Part shown: positions 43,201 through 54,134 of the stretch, piece by piece
How the letters are laid out: the number at the start of each line of letters is the position of its first letter
Position numbering within the stretch: the stretch's first letter is position 1
NCBI GenBank assembly: GCA_027563935.2
Contig: CM050448.1
Location: forward strand, 66,597,843-66,661,842
DNA length: 64,000 nt
Source of the DNA: Costus lasius
Taxonomy: Eukaryota > Streptophyta > Magnoliopsida > Zingiberales > Costaceae
Direction of reading: 5' to 3'
Made by a program: the position numbers and the translations under genes
The notes under the pieces: model-generated
Seen by the model: only the letters and a program-made list of their open reading frames with translations
The model's database searches: none
Told to the model about the DNA's origin: nothing

Positions 43201-45301
43201 CAGAATATGATTAATTCTTTTCTGGGGTCATTTTTGGTTAAATTTCAATATAAATTAAAATATTAAAAAATAGTGCAACCATTTTAAATTCACCTTATAA
43301 ATTATAAGGCTTTTTGTTTTAGTGGGTTCTAGCTTCCTATGAACGCAATCATTCATTGTTAATTACCCTAAGTAGCTTAGGGCCCCTTTGATTAAGAGAT
43401 CTATAACATATAATAGAGTAAAGGCAAATGGTTGAAAGAATAATGTCATTCATAATTTTGTGTCATGACATGGTTTACAATTAGATTGCAAGAGAGGTTC
43501 AGTGAATAAACATCTGTCCAAACTTGATTGACGTCCTGCCTTTGGAAGGCTTGTGGATGTCTGGACTTGATGAATATCCAGCCTTTTGAGGGCTTGTTGA
43601 TATTAGAATTGGTTCAATACCTATTTCTTTTGGCATAGGCCATGCAACAAAAATCTGAGTTATATTGTAACAATGTTGAGGAACTATGCCCCGATACAAA
43701 GTATCAATGCACGCACCTCCCAAACAACGTCATCGACAACACGCATCAATCCTTTATCGTCCATGACTGAATATGCGGAATTTGATGAATGAGCTGATGG
43801 GCTAAGTATTCGAAGTTTGGTGAACAAGTCATAGGACCAAATATTGGAAATTTGGGTACAGTAGATGAATGGGTCGTAGGCCCAAACGTTCGAAATTTGA
43901 ATGAATGAGTCATTGGGCCAAACATTCAAAATTTGGATGAATGAGTTGATGGGCCAAGTGTTCAAAATTTAGATGAATGGGTCGTGGTACCCAACGTTCA
44001 AAATTGGGATGAATGGGTTATGGGACCAATCATTTAGAATTTGAGTGAACGAGCCGATGGGCTAAGCGTTTGAAATTAAGTGAATGGGTCATGGGATCAA
44101 ACGTTCAAAATTGGGGTGAATGGATCATGGGACCAATCATTCAGAATTTGGGTGAACAAGCTGATGAGCCAAGCGTTCGAAATTTGAATGAACGGGTCAT
44201 GGGACCAAACGTTTAAAATTTGGGTGAATGGGTCATGGGACCAATCATTCGGAATTTAGGTGAACGAGCCGTGGGGTTAAATGTTCAAAATTTAGTTGAG
44301 TTAGTGAATGAGCCATGAGGCTAAATGTTCGGAATTTGGTTGAGTTGGCAAACGAGTCATGAGGCTAAATGTTCAGAATTTGGTTGAACGAGTCGATAGA
44401 CCAAGCGTTCAAAGTTGGGATGAATGGCTAGACCAATCGTTCAAAATTTGGATGAATGAATGGTGAATAGGCCATGGGGCCAGATGTTCGAACCTATTAT
44501 GGGCTAAACATTCAAAATTTTGTTAAATTTTGAAGATTAGGTCCGGTTAAAAAGCTACCACGATACACTACTATCTGGATTTGAGGTAACTTAAATTGGC
44601 GTTGACCAATTTTGACCAGACCATATAAGATTTTTATTGCGCATGACTTTCCTCCTCGCTCTTAGTGCGTGACATTCCCAAATTTCATTCTCTAGGAACT
44701 TGCTTTCCATTGGATTGATTGTAGTCTGGGTGGATATTTGCCTCCTGGCTCCCTCGTCCGACATCACTAGCCAGCGGATTGGTTTCCGGTGACAAACCCC
44801 GAACTCCTATTCCTATTCATTTTGAAAGTTTGAAAAGTGGCAGCGGCTTGGCAATGAACGAGTTTTATCTTCGTGACAAAGCATGCTCAATGGCAGACAT
44901 AATTCCCAATCAGCAATTTCGGAGATTTGGCTAGAAATTCTAACTTGATGACAGCTCTCCTCTTTGGCGATTCATCCGTAAGCGACACAGATAGTTGCAA
45001 ATGGCTTGCACGATGATCTTTGCCATGAAGGTTCCAGCAACAAATTTGGGGATGATTTTTGCCCTAAAGACATGTTCGACTGCGGTAATCTCAGCGGCAG
45101 ATTTCAGCCTTGGGCAGTGGCAGCTCGGCGATGAGTTCCGGAAGATGAGTTTCGTAGTAGAGAATGCACTCCAACGATGATTATTTAGGATTGGCAGCAA
45201 TCGTAGAGTTCAACTGCAGATTGGAGAGGATTTCTGTTGGATTCAAATTCTGGAAGCTGATCTAGCTTGTAGCAGTCTGGCGATGGGTTCTGGAGGCGAT
45301 G
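43201..45301. repeat. Segment E copy 1, left part
   Basis: Unassigned sequence duplicated at 61061-63665, including the preceding D gag. It holds a tandem array (43760-44470) and an unrecognised GC-richer part (44700-45301). Open frame 44940-45200 has no domain. The TRIM element present in copy 2 is absent here: the empty site is near 44611-44617. Confidence 0.75.
43760..44470. repeat. Tandem array of ~36-bp units in segment E
   Basis: Repeats of GAATGGGTCATGGGACCAA and GAACGAGCCGATGGGCCAAG joined by CGTTC.AAATTTGGGT. Monomers are about 36 bp, often grouped in threes (about 108 bp). The minus frame 43684-43965 reads as 12-residue repeats (NVWPNDSFIQIS) only because 36 is a multiple of three. 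Confidence 0.75.
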
Positions 45302-46820
45302 TGATACCATGCATATATATGATATATTGTGGCTTAATTCTATCATTATTTTGGAGCAAAATGCATGTTTTATATTATTTATTTGCATAAATACTTTATA
45401 TTATTCAGAATCTTCACATTTCCTTGGTTTCATTAAAATATAGGGATTTCACCATAAAATTAGTAGAATTTGGAAGATATGAAGATATTGCATGATTCCT
45501 CATGATGAGACGAAACTACATGTCAAATTTTAGATAAATCGGAGCTTTCCACACTCTTCACGGGCATGGCCATGCATGCATGCACGGCCGTGTATGACCC
45601 TGCTTTCCCAGACTATGCCGAGCCGTTCACGGGTATGTCCGTGCATCCATGCACCGCCATGAAGGACTCAGCAGACTTTTCCAGAACTTAAAGAGCCGTT
45701 CACAACCATACCTGTGAACCCATACATGGCCGTGAAGAGTTAGTTTTCCAGAAATTGAAGTTCGCCAAGCCGTTCACAGGCATGGCCATGCATCCATGCA
45801 CAGCCGTGAACGGTTCTGCCTGTTCAACACTCATTTGGTTTTTCATCCATTTCTTGCTATTTTTTGAGCGGAATTCACTAAAATTTCGTGGAGACCTTCC
45901 TAACTTGGAGACAGAGATTTTGGGATAGGAATCACGCGATTTTGTGGAGGGGAGAACGAAGGCGAACGACGACAACTAGGGTTTTGGGTGAAAATCTTGA
46001 TGGCGAGGCTGTTCCGACATGATTTCTTCCTCATTTTGATGCTAAAGATCGTGCTCTACCCTCTCCCATCACAGATCTGTTTTCTCTCTGGTTTGATTTG
46101 ATTTATTTGAAAGATTTGATGAATTTCATGATGAATATTGTAACGTAACTTATTTTTGGGGTTTGGGCGTAGCCCGCTGTAAGAATGTTGATTGTTAATG
46201 TTTGATGTATACATTGTTTAAGTTTATTCTTGTTCTTATTCAATTCTAAGATGTTTGAATCCATATTTGTGTATTGGCCATGCATATATGTGTCTTAAAC
46301 GTTGTGAGAAGGATTGAGAGGTGAACCACATCGTCGGATCCCCTTAGATTACACTGGTAATTTCGGCCACGAGAGTAGGTTGAAATTGCTCGAGGAGCTA
46401 TTAACTCTTCACATAACCCATTAGATCTGCTTAACCTAGTAAGCTACGAGAGTAGGAGGCTTGGGTTAATTTAGATACCGGACTGTGGCTTGAGAGGGAA
46501 CACAGGTCTATACCTTAGGAAGAGTTACCTTAATAACTTAGGTTGAACATCTTTAAACACTAGCATTATCACTCTATCATTCTTCAGTGTGGTGAAACCT
46601 AAAACCCTGATCTTCTCTTAAGATCTTTACACCCCGTTTGTCTTTTGTTTTGCACTCGACTTGTTTCATGTACTTATTTGCATTAGGATATTAGTGACTC
46701 TCTACTATTTGATCACCTAGCTATTAATTGACTAATTAGTTAGTACTTGACCCCTAGTCCCTGTGGGATCAATACTTATTTATTATGTGATAGAACTGTG
46801 CCCTTGCGAATAACCTATCA
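45302..46820 (+). mobile_element. Solo LTR of family D
   Basis: Complete LTR: TGATACCATGC...AACCTATCA, 1519 bp, flanked by the direct duplication CGATG (45297-45301 and 46821-46825). Segment E copy 2 is uninterrupted at the same place (about 63675-63685). Palindromic units lie at about 45552-45815, starting 250 bp in. No internal sequence, so this is the usual product of LTR-LTR recombination. Confidence 0.92.
45552..45815. repeat. Palindromic-unit array in solo LTR D
   Basis: Four units (45552-45598, 45621-45665, 45702-45741, 45772-45815). The last has outer arms CCGTTCAC / GTGAACGG around GGCATGGCCATGC..GCATGCAC-like halves. Confidence 0.8.
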
Positions 46821-46825
46821 CGATG

Positions 46826-47121
46826 CTGGGAGGATATCTCGCTCAGGCGGGTAGCAGTTTCAGCGGCAACGACAAAGGAAGAAGCTTATGTGATGGCTGA
46901 ATTTCATTCCTATGATAAATCCGGCGAGAAGACAAGGTCGGCGATGCTAGTTCGGCAAAAAGATTTATGCGATTGATGAAGGGAAGTAGCTCCGACAACG
47001 AGGATTTAGGCAGCAGTTTTGCAGATGATTTCTGCAGTTGGCGGATTTGGCGGAGGCAATTTCTGTAGAAGATGGTGGCATGGGCCTAGAGATAGTTTTA
47101 GAGGAGTATTGGATTGGGCTT
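46826..47121. repeat. Segment E copy 1, right part
   Basis: Continues the match to 63685-64000, up to AGGAGTATTGGATTGGGCTT at 47100-47119. The window ends in copy 2, so the true right limit is unknown. Confidence 0.75.
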
Positions 47122-48544
47122 GGAGTAGAGTGGTGGCCCGTTAACAGGTAAATTTCAAAAGACGAGATTCCTGAATTCAAATTTTGATTTGGATTCTCAT
47201 AGAATCCTAAAAACAAGGAATTTTGATAACTGGTTCAAAATTATCTTCACTGTGTTTTTCTAGCGTTCAGCGATTTAAGCCAAATCACAAAATCTCTTTA
47301 ACGAACTTTCTTTTGAGGTTAAAATAACCTTGCCAACGCTGTATTTTACTTCCGTTCTTAATTCTTATTCTAATGCCAAATTCGCAAGACGCGGATTCAA
47401 GATTAAAATTATTTCGATTTCGTCAACACATTCAATAAGCTCCGATCAGTGAAGTATTATTTTTGTGTGCCTGTTCCACGCGTATGCTCTTTCTCTTGGT
47501 GCTTTTCTCTAATCATCTTCTTTAGTTGAATTTCTAAAGTTTCACCCAAGTTTCTAGATTCATTAACTTAAAACTTTTCTTGTATGCGTGCACAGATTCG
47601 TTGACTAGATCCTTGCTAAGCCCTTTTTCTTTTTACGACAATCTTCAAGTAAAAGGTACGCTACCAGAATCCTACTTCTACTGCATGGCCTTGATTTTAA
47701 GTTCTATTGCCGTCTGAATTTTATATTGTGTTACAATCTTTTTCTTTACCAGAATTCTGCTTTGGTTGCATATCTTTGTAATTTTGCAAAGCGCATCACG
47801 GCCTTGCTTTTATGTTCTATTGTAGTTTGAATTTTGAATTTTGATTTGTGTTGCAACCTTTTTTTACAGAGTTTGAAACTAAGTCCTTCCATAATAGATT
47901 CTCCAAAATCTTCAACAGAGATTTGAAGCAAACTCTCGTGTGTATTTTTTGCGAGCAAGATTCCAAGGATTTGCCTTCCTTGGCAGAAATCTTGGTTGAA
48001 CTTTGGCTGGAGTTCTAGATTTCTTTAGGAGGGAATTACTTCCTCCCTTTATCCCTTTCATGATTTCATCTCCAGCAGAATTAAAATTCTGCAGCTTTAT
48101 AGATTTTTCAGTAGATACTCAACAATGATTTTGTCTCTCTTAAAATTCTACTTTGTTTGTTTTTGCTTGTGAAAACCCTAGTCGAGTCTCCTTCTAGTAT
48201 TTGCTCTTTCCATCTAAAAGCTATTTTTATGTATATTTCCCAGCCGAGACCATATAACAAGAGCAGCCATATATTTTTTGTAGGATTTCCAGTCGATCTT
48301 TCAAGCAGCTCTTTTTCATCATCATTTTTTTTTTGCCAATCTTTCAAGCAGCTTCTCTTCTTTTTTTTTTCTTTTTTTTAATCAAACAGCACCTTTTAAT
48401 TTTTTTTCTTATGATTTCCAGCCAGACTTATTCAACAATTTTTTTTCTTTTTTTTTGTTTTGTCGAGACATCCCGGGCTTTCAAATTGAAACTATATTTC
48501 AGCCAGACCAGAAATTTCCCCAAATTTGTTAGAATTTTTTACTA
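47122..48544. other. Unassigned sequence, pyrimidine-rich in its right part
   Basis: No recognisable gene. Long T/C-rich tracts start at about 48330. It may be part of segment E or of the Tat-element 3' region/LTR. Confidence 0.4.
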
Positions 48545-48790
48545 GAGTACCATTCTCTAGGATTTAGTCTGGAGTTTACTCTCCGCGAAAGTAATTTTGT
48601 AGGAGTATCCTCTCTGATTTAGTTCAGAATTTGCTCTCCATAAATGTGATTTTGTAGGAGTATCCTCTCCGATTTAGTCCGGAGTTTATTTTCCGTAAAA
48701 ATGATTTTGTAGGAGTATCCTCTCCGATTTAGTCCGGAGTTTACTCTCTATAAAAGTGATTTTATAGGAGTATCCTCTCCGTAGAAAGAA
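48545..48790. repeat. Tandem repeat, about 56 bp x 4
   Basis: Units contain GGAGTATCCTCTCCGATTTA and GTCCGGAGTTTACTCTCC, with unit starts near 48545, 48601, 48657, 48712 and a partial at 48767. Confidence 0.8.
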
Positions 48791-50084
48791 GATGAGAGAT
48801 AAAAAAAATGAAAATTTACGTTACCTGATCTTGTCGTGTGCTCCTTCTTTCTTGTAGGATTTCCCTTGCTTCGAGAGTCTTCTCTTCTCTTGCAGAGTTT
48901 CTTCTTCCTCATGTGAATTTCAACCAAAAGCGGGTTTTTTTCTTATGTGAGAGCTTCAGCCGAATTAGTGAATCACCCTTTTTTTGGTTATCCTCTCTTA
49001 TTTTATAATCTATTTACTCCTTGCTATTTTTGACTGAGACATATATCACTTCCCTCGTCGTTGTATGTCTCTCTCTTTTTTTTGTATTTGTTTCCCACGC
49101 TGCATTTTGCTTCCCAAAAATAGATGACCAAGCAGCCTATTTCCATGTTGTGGCTTCTTTTTTTATTTATCTACACTTCTCTACATGGCTACAAAAATAG
49201 TGCCTAGAGCCAAAATTGGATTTTGCTCCCTCTCACAGCTTAAGCAACAACACGATTTCTTTTTTTTTTTTTCTCTCCTTGGTTACATGCGTTGCCCACT
49301 ACTTCGTATTATTATTTTTTTTCTTTCCACGTTTCACATAGACCGCTCAAAAATAGCCTCTGGAACCCAATTTTGCTTTCGTATGCTTAGAGCAAGTCTT
49401 TGGCAATTTTGCTTGCACCCCTTTATTCTCTTTTTTTTTGCTGTGCCGTTGTGATCAAACTAAGTAATTAATTAATTAATCAAAATAACTAATTAATTAA
49501 TAATTAACTGATTGACTTTTTTTTGGACCACAATGGTCAAAATTTATTTCGATCGAAATATGCTGGTTGGAAGATTAATTAATTAATTAATTATGGGCTA
49601 ATTAATTAATCAATAATAATAATATTAATTTTTTTTGTCTTTAATAAATGCCCCCTAACGGATTTGGTACAAGTGAGAGAAGAAGCGAATACAAATCCGT
49701 TGCCTATCGGCTATTGTTTGCTTAATTTTTATTCATGTTGCAGGTGTAATTTGTCCTTTGGATTTTTTTTTTCTCTTTTTTTTTCAAATCATTTCATTAT
49801 CATGGTGTTGCAAGTACAATATTATATCGACGAGCTACGACCCGATGACGAGCATTGTCGTAGTATATCCCAAACAATATGTCATTGTGCTGCAAATTTT
49901 TCTCTTTTTTTTTCTTTTTTTTTGCGCAAATGCAATGTTATATCGAGGAGCAACGCCTTGATAACAAGCATCGACGTACGTAGCTCCCAAATGATACTTC
50001 ATTGTGTTGCAATTTTTTTTTCCGCTTGTGTGAGGAGCTTAGAATTTTTGGTAAATTACAAACCATAAACGGAACTAAAATTTG
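48791..50084. other. T-rich, low-complexity sequence
   Basis: Many T8-T12 runs on the plus strand (48980-49450, 49760-50020), and a TTAATTAA-rich stretch at 49460-49630. ORFs here (49185-49454 and 49664-50068) are Phe-rich products of T-runs. Confidence 0.5.
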
Positions 50085-52215
50085 CGATGCTATCACCATT
50101 TGAATATGATCAAAGTTTTGCTCGTGTTAGGAGCTTGCAATTTTTGGTACATTGTCAACCATAAATGGTATTGAAATTTACAATTTTATCATTGTTTGAA
50201 TAAAATCAAATCTCCACTCGTGTTAGGAGCTTACAATTAAAATTTTTTATCGTATTACCATTCGAATAAGATTGGATCTTCGCTTGTGTTATGAGCTTAT
50301 AATTTTTGGTAAAGTGTCAATCATAAACGAAATTGAAATTTGCAATCTTATTACCATTCGAATAAGATCAGATTTGTGCTCGTGTTAGGAGCTTATAATT
50401 TTTGATAAATTGACAATCGTAAACGAAATTGAAATCTGTACTCTTGTTACCATTCGAATAACATTGGATCTTCGCTGATATTAGGAGTTTACAATTTTTG
50501 GTAAATTGCCAACGGTAAACGGAATTGAAATTTGTGATCTTATCACTGTTCGAATAAGATCGGATCTTCGCTCGTGTTTGGAGCTTCCAATTTTTGGTAA
50601 ATTGCCATCCATAAACAGAATTAAATTTGTGATCTTATCACCATTTGAATAAGATCGGATCTGCACTCGTATTAGGAGCTTACAATTTTTTGTAAATTGT
50701 CAACGGTAAACGGAATTGAAAGTTGCGATCTTATTACCGTTTGAATAAAATCGGATCTTCAATTGTGTTAGGAGTTTAATTTTTTTGGTAAATTGCCAAC
50801 CGTAAATGGAATTAAAATTTATAATTTTATTACCATTTGAATAAAATCTGATCTTCGCTCATATTAGGTGCTTACAATTTTTGGTAAATTGCCAACTGTA
50901 AATGGAATTAAAATTTATAATTTTATCACTGTTCGAATAAAATCAGATTTTCGCTCGTGGTAGGAGCTTACAATGTTTGGTATGCCAACCGTAAATAGAA
51001 TTGAAATTTACGATTTTATCACCGTTCAAATAAAATCAGATCTTCACTTATGTTAAGAGCGTACAATTTTTGGTAAATTGTCAACTATCAACGGAATTGA
51101 AATTTGTGATTTTATCACCGTTCGAATAAAATCGGATCTTCACTCGTGTTAGGAGCTTACAATTTTTTAGTAAATTGTCAACCATCAATGGAATTAAAAT
51201 TTGTAATTTTATCACCGTTCAAATAAAATCGGATCTTTGCTCGTGTTAGGAGCTTCCAATTTTTGGTAAATTGCCAACCGTAAACGGAATTGAAATTTGC
51301 GATTTTATCACTATTCAAATAAAATCGGATCTTCGCTTATGTTAGGAGCTTACAATTTTTAGTAAATTATCAACCATAAATGGAATTGACATTTTTGATC
51401 TTATCACCATTCGAATAAGATCGTTTCGCTTATGTTATGAACTTACAATTTTTGGTAAATTATCAACCATAAACGGAATTGAATTTCACAATCTTATCAC
51501 TATTCGAATAAGATCGTTTCGCTCGTGTTAGGAGCTTACAATTTTTAGTAAATTATCAACCATAATCGGAATTGAATTTCATGATCTTATCACCGTTCTG
51601 ATAAGATTATTTCGCTCGTGTTAGGAGCTTACAATTTTTAGTAAATTGTTAACCATCAATGGAATTGAAATTTGCGATCTTATCACCGTTCGAATAAGAT
51701 CGGATCTTCACTTGTGTTAGGAGCTTGTAATTTTTGGTAAATTGTGAACTATAAATGGAATTGAAATTTGCGATTTTACCACAGATCGAATAAAATTAGA
51801 CCTTCGCCCGTATTAGGAGCTTATAATTTTTGGTAAATTGCCAACCATAAACGGAATTGAATTTCACGATCTTATCACCGTTCGGATAAGATTGGTTCGC
51901 TTGTGTTAGGAGCTTATAATATTTGATAAATTGTCAACCATAAACAGTTGAAATTTGCGATTATCACCATTCGAATAAGATCGTTTCACTCGTGTAGGAG
52001 CTTATAATTTTTGGTAAATTAACAACCATCAACGGAATTGAAATTTACGATTTTATCACCATTCGAATGAGATTGTATCTTCGCTCGTTTTAGGAGCTTA
52101 CAATTTTTGGTAAATTGTCAACCATAAATAGAATTGAATTTCACGATCTTATCACCGCTTGGATAAGATTGTTTCGCTCGTGTTAGGAGCTTACAATTTT
52201 TGGTAAATTGTCAAC
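50085..52215. repeat. Satellite-like array, ~94 bp x about 23, at the 3' side of the Tat element
   Basis: The phrase TTAGGAGCTTACAATTTTTG recurs about every 94 bp from 50128 to 52187, with GGTAAATTGCCAACCGTAAA, CGGAATTGAAATTTGCGAT and TTATCACCGTTCGAATAAGA in each unit. Units vary in length (some lack a GGATCTTC segment) and diverge by roughly 10-20%. It directly adjoins the 3' end of pol, where Ogre/Tat elements are known to carry tandem arrays. Confidence 0.9.
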
Positions 52216-52289
52216 CATAAGCAGACTTCATGTTTTAGATCCTACTACCGTTTGATTAGTATCGATCTCAAGCTAAGCATGATATTTCT

Positions 52290-53453
52290 TTAAAAATCGA
52301 CCGTTGATGGGTGGCATTGGACGCTCTCTATTTTGATCGACCAATTAATAGGCTCCTCCCTCATAAGTCTTTTATATCACGTAAGGTCCTTCCCAATTAG
52401 GATTGAATTTTTCTTCTACCATTTTGTTGGTGATGATGGGTCATCATAACACCAAGACGAGGTCTCCTTTGTTGAACATACATTTCCTAGCCAACTTTTC
52501 ATATGCCCTTGTCATTTGTACTTGATATAGCTCCAAGTTCTGTTGCGCAATTAGCCGTTGCTCATCTAGAGTCTCTAATTCGTCAAAATGCAATTGTATA
52601 TTCTCTTCAATTGTCATATTATGTTGAACAACAATTCTTAATGAAAGTATTTCTACTTCAAGGGGAAGTACCGCCTCGACGCCAAAGACTAAGGAATAAG
52701 GCATAGATTGAGTTGGTGTTCGATATGTAGTTCGATAAGCCCATAATACCTCTACTAGTTTCTGATGTCATTCCCTTTTATTTTTGGATACATTCTTCTT
52801 TAACAGTTTGAATAACATTTTGTTGAATGCCTCAGCTAGGCCATTTGCTCTTGATTGTAAATCGAAGAATATCGCCAGTCAATTTTATGATGACTCACAA
52901 ACTTGTAGATGATAGTGTTTTTGAACGCGAGTCCATTATCAGAAATTATCCTCCTAGGAGTTCCAAATCGACTGAGTATATTCTTGCAAAAGAAATTCAG
53001 AACATTATTGTCTTTGACGTCTTTTAAAGGAATAGCCTCCGCCCATTTTGAAAAATAGTCAATTGCTACCAAGATGAAGCGATGCACCCAGGAAGATGGG
53101 GATTCGATTGGTCCAATTGTGTCAGTTACCCACATTTCAAATGGCCAAGATGAGACTGTTCAGTGGAGGGGATTAAGATGTTTATGGATCAAATCTCTGT
53201 GCACTTGGCATAAATGACAGGCTTTTGCGTATTTGATGTAATCTTGTACCTTGCTCGGCCAGTAGTAATTAGACCTCTTGATTTTAAGATACATTTTGGG
53301 TCCAGATTGATGGGCTCCATAAAGGCCTGAATCAATTTCATATAGCACATGTATGACTTCATATCCAGCAATGCATCGAAGCCATAGTTGTTCATATGAG
53401 CTGCGATATAAGGTATTGTTCACATTCTCATATCGTAAAGCTCTGTTCTTCAA
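52290..53453 (-). pseudogene. Tat/Ogre-type integrase, frameshifted
   Basis: 53160-53453: zinc-binding domain with GLYGAHQSGPKMYLKIKRS, NYYWPSK and ACHLCQ, but the first His of HHCC is replaced (EIDSG where family members have E(V/I)HEG). 52836-53135: core with DTIGPIESPSSWVHRFILVA, DYFSKWAEAIPLKD and FGTPRRIISDNGLAFKN (first and second Asp). A one-base shift near 52845 precedes the catalytic Glu, read in the next frame as AEAF. 52444-52704: AYEKLARKCMFNKGDLVL and, further on, FNPNWEGPYV near 52395. Integration would fail. Confidence 0.85.
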
Positions 53454-53519
53454 TTGTATTCTTTGAGCTTTATTTTCTGGTAGTGTTCCTCTTTTGAAAT
53501 AATTTATAAAGGGTTCTCT

Positions 53520-54134
53520 CTAGTCATTTTCTTGTTCTAATGTCACTGCCATGATCTTCAATGTGTCATCCACATATGCATTATCATTCTCAATAGTTGT
53601 AGATGTGGACACAATTAGTTTTCTATTCTTGATAGTGACACCGATTTGCTCACTAGAAGGGTCAGCCAATTCCTTTGCAAGTTTTGCCAATGTGTCTGCT
53701 CTTCCATTGGTAGCTCTACTTATGCGAGTCAAGGTAACATTTGGTATTTTCTCAATAAGTTCTCTAGCCTTGGTGTAATATTTACACAATTCTGCTTTTC
53801 TAATTTTATATTCGCCATTTACTTATTTGATAATGAGCTGTGAGTCTCCATACACATGTAGTTTGTCAATGCCCATTTCGATTGAAAATTCCAAACCAGC
53901 GATAAGAGCTTTGTTGGGGCTCATAGCAAGCTGAATGGAAGATACTCCATTGAAATAAAGCTCCCAATATTTTTCAATGACATTTGCATACAAAACTTTT
54001 TCATCAGGAATATCATACACTAAAGGTGAGTGGTTATGAACTGGATGAGCTGCTAAGAAATTTGCCAATGCTTGTCCTTTTATTGCTTTTTGTGGTGTAT
54101 ATGTTATATCAAATTCTTGAAGAAGCACTGCCCA
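53520..54134 (-). pseudogene. Archaeal-type second RNase H (aRH) of the Tat element
   Basis: 53823-54128: LYFNGVSSIQLAMSPNKALI, GLEFSIEMGIDKLHVYGDSQ. 53520-53789: YYTKARELIEKIPNVTLTRI and RATNGRADTLAKLAKELA. A stop splits the two near 53822. A second RNase H between RH and integrase is a hallmark of the Tat (Ogre/Retand) lineage, and is the main reason for this assignment. Confidence 0.85.

Noticed and set aside
43684..43965. 93-codon frame encoding 12-residue repeats
   Set aside because: Follows from a 36-bp tandem array being a multiple of three. Not reported as a gene, though the shared tail is noted as a finding.
50085..52215. Regular repeats that could suggest a CRISPR-like array
   Set aside because: Units are contiguous ~94-bp tandem copies diverging along their whole length, with no unique spacers, and the genome is a plant's.
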